Below the pieces are notes generated by a model, which was given only the letters and a program-made list of their open reading frames with translations, made no database searches and was not told the DNA's origin. Below are positions 7,676-16,288 of a stretch of 27,317 nucleotides of DNA, in pieces. This DNA is from Cytophagaceae bacterium. GTDB taxonomy: Bacteria > Bacteroidota > Bacteroidia > Cytophagales > Spirosomataceae. Location: the NCBI GenBank assembly GCA_947459055.1, contig CANHCG010000001.1:1-27317 (forward strand), in the 5' to 3' direction. How positions within the stretch are numbered: the first letter of the stretch is position 1; every line of letters starts with the position of its first letter. Made by a program: the position numbers and the translations under genes.

Positions 7676-9190
7676 ATGAAAAATAAAATCATATTAAGCT
7701 GTTTGCTAGCCCTAGGATTATCAGGTTGCACAGCTGAGTTTTTGGAAATCACTCCAGAAACAAGTTTAAGTTCGGTTACGTTTTTTAAGACAGAAGCCGA
7801 TTTTACGCAAGCAGTGAATGCTTGTTACGTTCCTTTGCGTACGATTTACAATGATCGTTCGTACTTGTTATCTGAAATGCACTCTGATAATACCTATTAC
7901 TATCGTAATACGGCATTTGGTGCAACAGAGCAGCAAGAAGATTTGGCGGATTTTTCCATCCCTGTATCGAATAATTTGACGACAAACACGCACGTATTAA
8001 ATCAATATCGCCAAGATTATTTGATTATTGCGCGTGCTAATCAAATTTTAGCTTTGATTGATAAAGCTGATTTTGATGCAGCTGCTAAAGCAAATCTTAA
8101 GGGTCAAGCGCAATTTATGCGTGCTTTTGCCTATTTTGAAATCTATCGTTATTTCAACAAAGGGCCTTTGCAATTGACTCCAGTAGCAAACAGAGAACAA
8201 GCGGCTGCTCCACTAGGAACTGCGGATGATATTTCTAAAATCATCATCGGTGATTTGACGGGTGCTATTGCTGGATTAAAAACAAAGGCTACTCAAGAGC
8301 CTGGTCGTGCGACGGCTGGAGCTGCTAGAGCTTTATTAGCTAATCTATACTTGATTCAGAAAAACTGGGCAGGTGCTGAAAAGTTATGTCGGGAGATTGT
8401 GGCAGAAGGAAGTTATTCCTTGATGCCAGATTATAACAATGCCTTTACAACGAGTACGGGAAATAAGAATAATGCGGAGAGCGTTTTCGAAGTTCAATAT
8501 CAAGAAGGTGCTAATGGTTTCCAAGGATCATTCATGTATAACTTCTTACCTCGTCCAATGACTTCAGCTGAATTATTTACTTTAGCAGGTACATCAAATC
8601 CACAGCCTCAAACAGGTGAAGGTAATAATGCACCGATGCCTGAGTTGATTAATTCATATCCTGAAGGTGATTTGCGTAAAAATGCTTCGATTGGATATAT
8701 CACTTGCTCGTCAACTTTATGGCAAGCAAAAACTTATCCTTACATCAAGAAGTTTGTTAGAACTCACTCCTTGAATGGTAATCATGGAATGAACTGGCCA
8801 ATTTTCCGTTATTCGGAGGTTTTGTTATTCTTAGCAGAGGCTTTAAACGAGCAGGGAAAAACTGCTGAAGCGGCTACATTTATGAATCAAGTTCGTAAGC
8901 GTGCAGGTTTAGCTGAAACGACAGCTTCTACTCAAGCGGCCTTCCGTACGGCTTTAATGGATGAGCGTCGTTGGGAGTTGGCTTTTGAAAATAAGCGTTG
9001 GCATGACTTAGTTCGTACTGATACGTTTAAAGAAAGAATCACGGCTAAAGGCAATGCAATCAAGGCGGATCCATTTGCTCATTACTATGAGAGAGGATAT
9101 ACATTGCGTAGTAACTCATTCACGGTAATTGAAAAGTATTATCCTTTACCAGCTGATGAGGCTGCCTTGAATCCTAATTTAACTAAATAA
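7676..9190 (+). CDS. SusD/RagB-family surface glycan-binding lipoprotein
   Basis: This is the partner lid of the SusC transporter and binds the substrate at the cell surface. The 504-residue precursor has a short lipoprotein signal with lipobox L-S-G-C, placing the lipidated cysteine at residue 18. The N-terminal SusD region (E-I-T-P-E-T-S-L-S-S-V-T-F-F-K-T-E) is typical. So are the helical TPR-like segments (G-Q-A-Q-F-M-R-A-F-A-Y-F-E, and the A-E-A-L-N-E-Q-G-K region near 390). The C-terminal D-E-R-R-W-E-L-A-F-E-N-K-R-W-H-D-L-V-R-T block is highly characteristic of the family. The length is normal. It starts 34 nt after susC and is followed by a strong intrinsic terminator, so susC-susD can form its own abundant transcript. 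Confidence 0.95.
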   Translation: MKNKIILSCLLALGLSGCTAEFLEITPETSLSSVTFFKTEADFTQAVNACYVPLRTIYNDRSYLLSEMHSDNTYYYRNTAFGATEQQEDLADFSIPVSNNLTTNTHVLNQYRQDYLIIARANQILALIDKADFDAAAKANLKGQAQFMRAFAYFEIYRYFNKGPLQLTPVANREQAAAPLGTADDISKIIIGDLTGAIAGLKTKATQEPGRATAGAARALLANLYLIQKNWAGAEKLCREIVAEGSYSLMPDYNNAFTTSTGNKNNAESVFEVQYQEGANGFQGSFMYNFLPRPMTSAELFTLAGTSNPQPQTGEGNNAPMPELINSYPEGDLRKNASIGYITCSSTLWQAKTYPYIKKFVRTHSLNGNHGMNWPIFRYSEVLLFLAEALNEQGKTAEAATFMNQVRKRAGLAETTASTQAAFRTALMDERRWELAFENKRWHDLVRTDTFKERITAKGNAIKADPFAHYYERGYTLRSNSFTVIEKYYPLPADEAALNPNLTK

Positions 9191-9203
9191 ATAATAAAGT
9201 TTT

Positions 9204-9238
9204 ATAGAGCCGCTGAGTTTTCGGCGGCTCTATTTTTT
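9204..9238 (+). terminator. Intrinsic terminator or attenuator after susD
   Basis: A 10-bp perfect stem (ATAGAGCCGC at 9204-9213 with GCGGCTCTAT at 9224-9233) can be extended by a G-U and a G-C pair, and six T residues follow (9233-9238). It sits 13 nt after the susD stop and ends only 9 nt before the next start codon. Genes downstream run in the same direction, so this is either a true end with a separate promoter nearby or a partial terminator that lowers expression of the catabolic genes relative to susCD. Confidence 0.88.
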
Positions 9239-9247
9239 GCTCTATAT

Positions 9248-10426
9248 ATGCCAATTCTCAATTTTATTTTGTTGATTTTTTCTGTTTTCGGCCTCTTATT
9301 TTCGGCTGCAAATCCTCCTAAGTTTAAAAAAACGATATTGACATCTACCTTCGTTTCAGAAGGTGTTTGTATTGGTGATGTAAATAAAGATGGGAAAAAA
9401 GATATCATAGCAGGTGCTTATTGGTTCGAAGCCCCTCGCTGGACTCAGCATCAATTCACGACTGAATTACGTTACAACAAATCTCTAAAAGCATTTCCTG
9501 AAGGTTACGCTTTTAAAGTGGATGAAGGCTATTCCGACTCCTTTGCGAATTTTTCTGCGGATATTAACCATGATGGTTGGGTCGATGTAATCAAAATCGG
9601 TTTACCCGGTGAAGCTATTTATTGGTTGGAGAATAATCACAACAAACCAGGCTTTTGGAAAAGACATGATTTGTATACTTCCTTGGGCAACGAATCTCCT
9701 TTATTCGAAGATGTGAACGGGGATGGTCGGCGTGATTTAATCGGCAATGATTCCAAAAACAAACAAGTAGTCTGGTTAGAGGCTCCGGGTAAAAAAGATA
9801 CGACATGGGTCGCTCATGTTATTTCATCTAATCCAAACTTAGGCACGCACAAATATACGCACGGCCTTGGTTTTGCTGATTTAAACAAGGATGGCCGGAA
9901 GGATGTCATCATTAAAGAGGGATGGTGGGAAATGCCCAAAGACCTTCGTCTTGCCTGGACATTTCATCCATTAAACTTAAAGCATGACTGCTCACAAATC
10001 TATTTGCAGGATTTTGATGGAGATGGGGATTTAGATATTTTAACTTCCTCGGCGCATGATTATGGTACCTGGTGGCATGAAATCAAAAATTTGGCCACAG
10101 GGGAGGTCGAGACACATGAAATCCAACGTAGTTTGTCGCAGACGCATTCGCTCCAACAGGTAGATGTAAATGGCGATGGACAACAAGATTTCATCACTGG
10201 TAAACGTTACATGGCTCACAATGGGAAAGATCCCGGAGAATTTGAAAAAGCTTTATTAGTTTGGTACGAGTTTAAGCCGACTCCATCGCCAACCTGGGTG
10301 GAACATGTGATCGACGAAGATTCCGGTGCTGGCATTCAGTTTTTTGTGGAAGACATGAATAAGGATAAGAAAAGCGACCTTGTTTTGTCCAATAAAAAAG
10401 GGGTTTTTCTCTTCGAAAAATTATAA
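9248..10426 (+). CDS. Secreted FG-GAP/VCBS-repeat beta-propeller protein
   Basis: This is a 392-residue exported protein. Residues 3-20 form a hydrophobic signal peptide (cleavage near S-A-A-N), with no lipobox. Seven calcium-binding loops of the D-x-N-x-D-G-x-x-D type start near residues 44, 105, 155, 211, 255, 307 and 369; the last is less perfect (D-M-N-K-D-K-K-S-D). They recur every 44-62 residues, as expected for a seven-bladed FG-GAP/VCBS propeller. Aromatic stretches such as G-A-Y-W-F-E and H-D-Y-G-T-W-W-H-E could line a sugar-binding face. No catalytic motif is recognised, so it may bind substrate or act as a periplasmic or surface lyase-like propeller. It lies between susD and the DUF1080 gene; ATG 9248 is only 9 nt after the terminator T-run. 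Confidence 0.85.
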   Translation: MPILNFILLIFSVFGLLFSAANPPKFKKTILTSTFVSEGVCIGDVNKDGKKDIIAGAYWFEAPRWTQHQFTTELRYNKSLKAFPEGYAFKVDEGYSDSFANFSADINHDGWVDVIKIGLPGEAIYWLENNHNKPGFWKRHDLYTSLGNESPLFEDVNGDGRRDLIGNDSKNKQVVWLEAPGKKDTTWVAHVISSNPNLGTHKYTHGLGFADLNKDGRKDVIIKEGWWEMPKDLRLAWTFHPLNLKHDCSQIYLQDFDGDGDLDILTSSAHDYGTWWHEIKNLATGEVETHEIQRSLSQTHSLQQVDVNGDGQQDFITGKRYMAHNGKDPGEFEKALLVWYEFKPTPSPTWVEHVIDEDSGAGIQFFVEDMNKDKKSDLVLSNKKGVFLFEKL

Positions 10427-10498
10427 ATAAAATTTAATCAACCCAAACCATCATATTTTAAAAATATTGAATTAATTTAAACCAATAAACCTATTAAC

Positions 10499-11275
10499 AT
10501 GAAAATCAATTACCGTAGCCTTGTCTGGTTGCTTGTTCCTTTGCTGGGAATTTACAGCCCGAGTTTCGCCCAAAAGGATAAATCATCCGAAAAGGGATTT
10601 AAGAAAATTTTTGATGGTAAAACACTGAAAGGATGGGAGGGAGATCCTGTTTACTGGAAAGTTGAAAATGGAAGCATTGTGGGTGAAATTACCCCGGCAA
10701 CTTTATTGAAGCGAAATACCTTCATTATTTACCGAGATGCAAAACCTGCTGATTTCGAATTGAAATGTGAGGTAAAAATCACAAAAGAGGGAAATACAGG
10801 AATCAACTACCGTTCGGAAGAGTTATTACCTGATTTGCCTTTTGCTTTAAAAGGGTATCAAGCGGACATCGATGGTGCGATTCGTTACACGGGTCAAAAC
10901 TATGAGGAACGCGGACGTACCACCCTAGGTTATCGGGGAGAGATTGTTTCGGTAAATGAGCAAACGGACCCAGAAGTGAAGAATAATCTTCGTGCTTATT
11001 CAGCTCGTAACGCCTGGTTGCCTCGTAAGGTGACCGGATCATTAGGTAATTCAGATTCATTGAAAACGAAAATCAAATCGGAAGATTGGAATGAAGTACA
11101 TTTGATTGTGAAGGGTAATCGTTTGTTGCATTATGTCAATGGAATTTTAATGAGTGACGTCACGGACTTGGATAAAGTAAATGGCAAATCAGAGGGCTGG
11201 TTAGGTGTGCAAGTGCACGTAGGTCCTCCAATGAAAGTAGAGTACAGAAATATTCGTATCAAAAACCTAAAATAA
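10499..11275 (+). CDS. DUF1080-family protein (3-keto-disaccharide hydrolase domain), exported
   Basis: This 258-residue protein has a clear signal peptide (hydrophobic 7-20, cleavage after S-F-A at 24) and one DUF1080 domain (PF06439, concanavalin-like fold) filling residues 33-256. Recognisable family segments are F-D-G-K-T-L-K-G-W, W-K-V-E-N-G-S-I-V-G, N-T-G-I-N-Y-R-S-E, G-Y-Q-A-D-I-D-G and the terminal G-L-Q-V-H-like strand (W-L-G-V-Q-V-H-V-G-P-P). Members of this family have been linked to cleavage of 3-keto-glycosides, a route that needs prior oxidation at C3 of the sugar. It is exported, so it probably acts in the periplasm. It is followed 1 nt later by the propeller/cytochrome gene, suggesting a coupled oxidation-cleavage pair. 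Its exact substrate is unknown. Confidence 0.9.
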   Translation: MKINYRSLVWLLVPLLGIYSPSFAQKDKSSEKGFKKIFDGKTLKGWEGDPVYWKVENGSIVGEITPATLLKRNTFIIYRDAKPADFELKCEVKITKEGNTGINYRSEELLPDLPFALKGYQADIDGAIRYTGQNYEERGRTTLGYRGEIVSVNEQTDPEVKNNLRAYSARNAWLPRKVTGSLGNSDSLKTKIKSEDWNEVHLIVKGNRLLHYVNGILMSDVTDLDKVNGKSEGWLGVQVHVGPPMKVEYRNIRIKNLK

Positions 11276-11276
11276 T

Positions 11277-13994
11277 ATGAAATCAATAGTTAAGTATTTA
11301 GTAGCGCTCGTTGCGGTAGTTGGCCTAGGAAGTGCCGGTTACAACAGTTTATTTAAGATTGAACCTGCTCACGTAGAGGGTGCCAATCCTAAGTTGGATA
11401 AAATCAGATTACAACCTGGTTTTAAGATTGAACACTTAATAAGCCCATCTGATGAAAAAATGGGTTCTTGGGTTTCGATGACTTTTGATGATAAAGGTCG
11501 TATGATTTGTTCAGATCAATATGGTGGATTATATCGCTTGACTATTCCTGCGATCGGATCAGCCAGTGTGAAACCAAAGGTAGAGAAATTGAAATTTGGT
11601 AAAGGGGTTGATACCTTAGGTATCGGAAACGCGCATGGTATGTTGTATGCATTCAATAGTCTTTATGTGATGGTGAATGCTAGAGCAACAAGACCAGGTG
11701 CAACAGCTAACCCAGGACGTGGACCTGCACCGGGCTTTACACCAAGAGGTAGTGGATTGTATCGTGTGCAGGATTTAGATGGTGATGATCAGTACGACAA
11801 AATTACTTTAATGAAAGAATTTAAAGGAGAAGGAGAACATGGTCCGCATAGTATTATTTTATCACCAGATAAGAAATCTATTTTCTTGATTTCAGGAAAT
11901 CACACGGATGTGCCAGAAATGGATGCATATCGTTTGCCTAAAAACTGGCAAGAAGATAATATCTTCCCATTAATTAAGGATCCGCGTGGACATGCGAATG
12001 ATCGTATGGCTCCGGGTGGATGGATTGCAAACATTGATCCAGAAGGTAAAAAATGGGAATTGATTTCGGCAGGTTATCGGAATGCTTTTGATATCGCATT
12101 TAATGAAACAGGTGATTTATTTGCCTATGATGCGGATATGGAGTGGGATTTCGGTTTACCTTGGTACCGCCCTACGCGTATCTGTCACGTAACCAGTGCT
12201 TCTGAGTATGGATGGAGAACCGGTAATAGTAAATGGTCTACGACCTATCCTGATAATTTATCTCCTGTATTGAACATTGGGCAGGGATCACCTACGAGTT
12301 TATTGTCTTTGAGAGATGCTAAGTTTCCAGCGAAGTATAAGAAATCGTTGTTAGCTTTTGACTGGACCTTTGGTATTGGTCACTTAATTAAATTAAAAGC
12401 TTCTGGATCTACATTCTTGGCAGATCGTGAAGAATTTATTTCAGGTATTCCATTGCCTCTGACAGATGGTGTGATTGGCCCTGATGGAGCACTTTATTTC
12501 ATGGCCGGTGGTCGTCGTTTAGAATCGGATGTATATCGCGTTTCTTACGTAGGCACGGAGGAAGCGAGTGCAAAAACATTAGTTGGCTCGCCTAACCCTT
12601 TAAATGAATTACGTCGTAAGATTGAGCAATTTCACCAAGGGCCAAATCCTGCAGCTTTGGCAGTGGCATGGCCTAATCTGAAGCATCCAGATCGTTTTAT
12701 TCGTTATGCGGCCCGTTTAGCTTTAGAGCACCAACCAATCAACGAGTGGAAAGATAAGGCATTGACTGAAAAGGATCCGATCGCAGCAACTCATGCTTTG
12801 ATTGGCTTAATTCGTCAAAGCAAGCCTGAATTTAAATCTGCGATTTACACGTCCTTATTGGCCGTAGATAACAAGGCTTTCACGGAGTCTCAAACGTTAG
12901 ATATTTTACGTGCCTATGAATTAGCGATGTTGCGTTTGGGTATGCCAGATGCGGCGACCACGGCAAAAATCATTGCAAAATTTGATTCAAAATTCCCATC
13001 GAACCGGATGAATATGGATCGTGCATTGAGTCGTTTATTGATTCCTTTGGAGGCGCCAAAAGTAATCGAACGGACTTTAAAATTAATGGAAACAAAAGAT
13101 ACAGCTAGTGCAACTGCCTATCGTGTAGAAACGGCTACTTCTTCTGCGGATTTGATTATGCGTAATCCACAATATGGTACTGATATCGCGAAGATGTTGG
13201 AAAAAATTCCACCGGCTCAACAAACCTACATGGCTACCATGTTGTCAGCGGCCAAGAATAATTGGACTCCTGAATTACATGAGCGTTATTTCTCATGGTT
13301 CAAAAAAGCTTTTGCTTATTCAGGTGGTCGTAGTTATATTGGTTTTATCGACCGTGCACGTAAATTAGCTTTGAAGAATGTTACAGAATCTAAGCGTGCC
13401 TATTATGACAAATTGGGTGGTGCAGATATGTTGACCAGCAGTGGTAATGATATTGCGGCTATCAATTATCCAAAAGGTCCAGGTAAGCAATGGAAGTTGG
13501 ACGATGCAGTTGCTTTATTAGACGCGCCTTTAACCGATCGTGATTTCCAAAACGGTAAGTCTATGTTTGCAGCGACTACTTGTATTCGTTGCCATGCATT
13601 AGGTGGAGAAGGTGGAGGAAATGTAGGCCCTGACTTGACGAACTTGGGAACTCGTTTCTCGAAGAAGGATATGTTAGAGTCGATCATAGACCCGAACAAA
13701 ACAGTTTCAGATCAGTATGCAGCGACTCAAATCATGTTGAGAAATGGTACATCTGTGATTGGCCGTGTGACTAATGAGGATAAAGTAGCTTACTATGTTT
13801 CTCAAAATCCATATGCGCCAGAGCAAATCGAAAAAATATTAAAGAAAAATGTTCGTTCGGTTAAATACTCACCGGTGTCTAGTATGTTGCCAGGTTTAAT
13901 TAACAGCTTAAACGCCGAGGAGTTAAAAGATTTAATGGCTTATTTAATGTCAGGTGGAAGCGAAAGCAACGCCATGTTTAAAAAGAAGCAATAG
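11277..13994 (+). CDS. PVC-type propeller/cytochrome c fusion (putative membrane-bound dehydrogenase)
   Basis: This 905-residue exported protein begins with a hydrophobic signal or anchor (residues 6-22). Residues about 40-430 form a beta-propeller of the putative membrane-bound dehydrogenase type, distantly like PQQ sugar dehydrogenases, with G-E-H-G-P-H-S-I, G-Y-R-N-A-F-D-I-A-F and a long D-A-D-M-E-W-D-F-G-L-P-W-Y-R-P segment. A helical HEAT-like middle follows (about 440-740). The C-terminal cytochrome c domain has the heme motif C-I-R-C-H at 769-773, then N-V-G-P-D-L-T and a probable axial methionine in S-S-M-L-P-G near 874. It is the only heme protein in the locus and could pass electrons from sugar oxidation to the respiratory chain. 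PQQ or other cofactor use is not established. The gene starts 1 nt after the DUF1080 stop. Confidence 0.88.
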   Translation: MKSIVKYLVALVAVVGLGSAGYNSLFKIEPAHVEGANPKLDKIRLQPGFKIEHLISPSDEKMGSWVSMTFDDKGRMICSDQYGGLYRLTIPAIGSASVKPKVEKLKFGKGVDTLGIGNAHGMLYAFNSLYVMVNARATRPGATANPGRGPAPGFTPRGSGLYRVQDLDGDDQYDKITLMKEFKGEGEHGPHSIILSPDKKSIFLISGNHTDVPEMDAYRLPKNWQEDNIFPLIKDPRGHANDRMAPGGWIANIDPEGKKWELISAGYRNAFDIAFNETGDLFAYDADMEWDFGLPWYRPTRICHVTSASEYGWRTGNSKWSTTYPDNLSPVLNIGQGSPTSLLSLRDAKFPAKYKKSLLAFDWTFGIGHLIKLKASGSTFLADREEFISGIPLPLTDGVIGPDGALYFMAGGRRLESDVYRVSYVGTEEASAKTLVGSPNPLNELRRKIEQFHQGPNPAALAVAWPNLKHPDRFIRYAARLALEHQPINEWKDKALTEKDPIAATHALIGLIRQSKPEFKSAIYTSLLAVDNKAFTESQTLDILRAYELAMLRLGMPDAATTAKIIAKFDSKFPSNRMNMDRALSRLLIPLEAPKVIERTLKLMETKDTASATAYRVETATSSADLIMRNPQYGTDIAKMLEKIPPAQQTYMATMLSAAKNNWTPELHERYFSWFKKAFAYSGGRSYIGFIDRARKLALKNVTESKRAYYDKLGGADMLTSSGNDIAAINYPKGPGKQWKLDDAVALLDAPLTDRDFQNGKSMFAATTCIRCHALGGEGGGNVGPDLTNLGTRFSKKDMLESIIDPNKTVSDQYAATQIMLRNGTSVIGRVTNEDKVAYYVSQNPYAPEQIEKILKKNVRSVKYSPVSSMLPGLINSLNAEELKDLMAYLMSGGSESNAMFKKKQ

Positions 13995-14002
13995 AATAAA
14001 AG

Positions 14003-15061
14003 ATGTCAGATTGGACCGGAAAAATATCGAATCACAAGCAATTAGGAGGCATTGAAACGTCCGTTTTAGATAATGGGGCGGGGCGAGGAGTCCGAATTGC
14101 TTGGATCGATACCGGGTCTGGTTTTCGCTATAAAGTGGTCCTTGATCGGGCGATGGATATTGCGGAGGCATTTTTTAACCAACATAGTTTGGCGTGGATT
14201 AGCCACGTCGGTGTCACCGGACCTCAACCGATGTCGAACCAAGGAATTCATTGGCTTCGTACGTTCGGAGGAGGTCTTTTGGCTACGTGTGGATTAGACC
14301 ATGTCGGTGGACCCGACGAAGACGAGCACGGTGTGCGCGGCGTGCATGGGCAAATTAGTAATTTGCCGGCAGAGATTATTTCGATCCAGCAGCCTGACCT
14401 TTCGTCTGGAAATTTGGATATGTCGATTACGGGTATTATTCGCCAACATAAAATTTTTGGTCCTTGTCTTACCCTAAAACGTACCATTTCAGGTCGTTTG
14501 GGCGAGGCCAGTTTGCAAATCCATGACGAAATCCTCAATGAGGGAAATGCAGAAGCACCTTTGATGCTTTTGTATCACTTTAATTTCGGTTGGCCCTTTG
14601 TAGATAAAGGAACGGATATTGTTTGGAAAGGAAGTTACCGTGTGGCATCAGATCCTAAATTATTGGGAATACCCAACCTTAAAAAATGCCCGGATCCCTT
14701 GGATATTCATCAAGGTGGTGGGGAATCGGTCGTTTACATTGACCCTGAAGTGGATGAAAGCTATCGCGTTCAATGTGGACTTTGGAATGAGGAAAAGCAA
14801 TTAGGTGTTCGGATTGAATTTGATAAGCGGGAATTGCCTTGGTTGACTAATTGGCAACATTTTGCTAAAAACGAATACGTCACCGGTATTGAACCTGGAA
14901 CGAATCCACCCATTGGACAAAAAGCGGCGAGGGAATCCAATACACTAACTATGTTGGGACCCGGCGAAAAGAAAAAAGTAACAGTTAAATTAACGGTTTT
15001 GGCGCCATCAAATGACCCAAACCATCATGACGATAATTTTTTACATTTAATACAAGAATAA
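14003..15061 (+). CDS. DUF4432 protein (galactose-mutarotase-like fold)
   Basis: This is a 352-residue cytoplasmic protein with no signal peptide, assigned to the DUF4432 family of mutarotase-like sugar proteins. The diagnostic segments are G-R-G-V-R-I near the N-terminus, V-V-L-D-R-A-M-D-I-A-E-A, F-G-G-G-L-L-A-T-C-G-L-D-H-V-G-G-P, H-G-Q-I-S-N-L-P-A-E, a central L-L-Y-H-F-N-F-G-W-P and the C-terminal G-I-E-P-G-T-N-P region. Aldose epimerases of this fold interconvert anomers, but the biochemical role of DUF4432 is not settled. It starts 8 nt after the cytochrome gene, and its TAA overlaps the next ATG by one base, so it is co-translated with the cupin. Its place among the dehydrogenase and isomerase genes suggests it acts on a free keto or aldo sugar. 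Confidence 0.85.
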   Translation: MSDWTGKISNHKQLGGIETSVLDNGAGRGVRIAWIDTGSGFRYKVVLDRAMDIAEAFFNQHSLAWISHVGVTGPQPMSNQGIHWLRTFGGGLLATCGLDHVGGPDEDEHGVRGVHGQISNLPAEIISIQQPDLSSGNLDMSITGIIRQHKIFGPCLTLKRTISGRLGEASLQIHDEILNEGNAEAPLMLLYHFNFGWPFVDKGTDIVWKGSYRVASDPKLLGIPNLKKCPDPLDIHQGGGESVVYIDPEVDESYRVQCGLWNEEKQLGVRIEFDKRELPWLTNWQHFAKNEYVTGIEPGTNPPIGQKAARESNTLTMLGPGEKKKVTVKLTVLAPSNDPNHHDDNFLHLIQE

Positions 15062-16269
15062 TGAGCAATAATGCAGCAAAAGCGCTAGAACAAGGAAAAG
15101 GGATTTTACGGTTAGCACCGACATGGGTTCCTAGGTCTTTCTGCGTGCCAGGTAGACGAATCAAATTACATCCAGATGATTATTACGTATTGGGCGGTGT
15201 CCGTGGAGGAATCGACGAGCGTTGGTTATCTTCCACTACGCCAGCAAAAAACGGTCCATTAACTGGCGAAAATGAAGGCTTAAGTGCCGTGGTTTTTGAC
15301 AATGATGGAAAAGAGGAGCAAATTCTATTAATCGATGTGATCGAAGCCTTGAAAGGAGAAATTATTGGTGACCGCCTATGGAACGAATATCAATCTTGGC
15401 CGATGTACTCGAAGTTTTTCGATAACATGGGACCTTTGCCGCACCATATTCACCACAACGATGAACATGCGGCAAAAATAGGCCAATTAGGGAAGCCTGA
15501 GGCTTATTATTTCCCCCCGCAATTGAACAACCATGGCGGTGATTTTCCATATACGTTTTTTGGTATTGCGCCGGGAACAACGAAGGAGCAAATCAAAGAA
15601 TGTTTGATGAATTTCACGAAAGGCGATAATAAAATTACCATGTATTCACAGGCGTTTCCATTGATTCCAGGAACGGGCTGGGATGTGCCTCCAGGGATGT
15701 TGCACGCGCCAGGAAGTATGTGTACGTATGAGCCACAAAAGGCTTCTGATGTGTTTGCGATGTATCAATCGTTGGTCAATGAAGCAGTCATTCCAGAGGA
15801 ATTATTGTGGAATGGAACACCGAAAGAAGAGGTGGGTAATTATGACCAATTGATGGAAGTGATCGATTGGGATTTAAATACGAATCCAAATTTATTAGAA
15901 ACTCGTTTCATGCAACCGATTCCAGTGGAAGATGAAGCAGCCATGGCAGCTAAAGGATATTCTGAAAAATGGGTATGCTACCGTTCGGATGCTTTCAGTG
16001 CGAAAGAATTGACCGTATTCCCTGGTCAAACCGTAACCATTACAGATGCGGCAGCCTATGGCTTGATTATGATGCAAGGACATGGAAAAATGGGTGTTTG
16101 GAATATAGAGACGCCGGCGATGATTCGCTATGGCCAATTGACCAATGATGAATTTTTTGTGACTGAAAAAGCAGCTAAGGCGGGCGTTCAGATTACGAAT
16201 CATTCGTCCACGGACCCAATTGTGATGTTAAAGCACTTTGGTCCTCAAAATCCAGATTTGAAATTATAA
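15061..16269 (+). CDS. Cupin-fold protein related to type I phosphomannose isomerase
   Basis: This is a 402-residue cytoplasmic protein with the layout of a type I mannose-6-phosphate isomerase-like double cupin. Likely metal ligands are in P-H-H-I-H-H-N-D (127-134), G-K-P-E-A-Y-Y (Glu147) and P-P-G-M-L-H-A-P-G (His215), the His-Glu-His pattern of zinc isomerases. A second cupin domain spans about 290-400. It lacks the typical phosphomannose isomerase N-terminus and is not a housekeeping ManA. I infer isomerisation of a non-phosphorylated sugar or keto sugar, because no kinase is encoded in the locus. It overlaps the DUF4432 stop by one base and precedes the TIM-barrel gene by 19 nt. Other cupin activities, such as an oxygenase, are not excluded. 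Confidence 0.75.
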   Translation: MSNNAAKALEQGKGILRLAPTWVPRSFCVPGRRIKLHPDDYYVLGGVRGGIDERWLSSTTPAKNGPLTGENEGLSAVVFDNDGKEEQILLIDVIEALKGEIIGDRLWNEYQSWPMYSKFFDNMGPLPHHIHHNDEHAAKIGQLGKPEAYYFPPQLNNHGGDFPYTFFGIAPGTTKEQIKECLMNFTKGDNKITMYSQAFPLIPGTGWDVPPGMLHAPGSMCTYEPQKASDVFAMYQSLVNEAVIPEELLWNGTPKEEVGNYDQLMEVIDWDLNTNPNLLETRFMQPIPVEDEAAMAAKGYSEKWVCYRSDAFSAKELTVFPGQTVTITDAAAYGLIMMQGHGKMGVWNIETPAMIRYGQLTNDEFFVTEKAAKAGVQITNHSSTDPIVMLKHFGPQNPDLKL

Positions 16270-16288
16270 GCTTTAAAACCTACATAAT

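Noticed and set aside
10427..10498. Near-palindromic ATATTTTAAAAATAT in the gap before the DUF1080 gene
   Set aside because: It is pure A/T in an A/T-rich spacer, without a T-run context or second copy, so no function can be supported.
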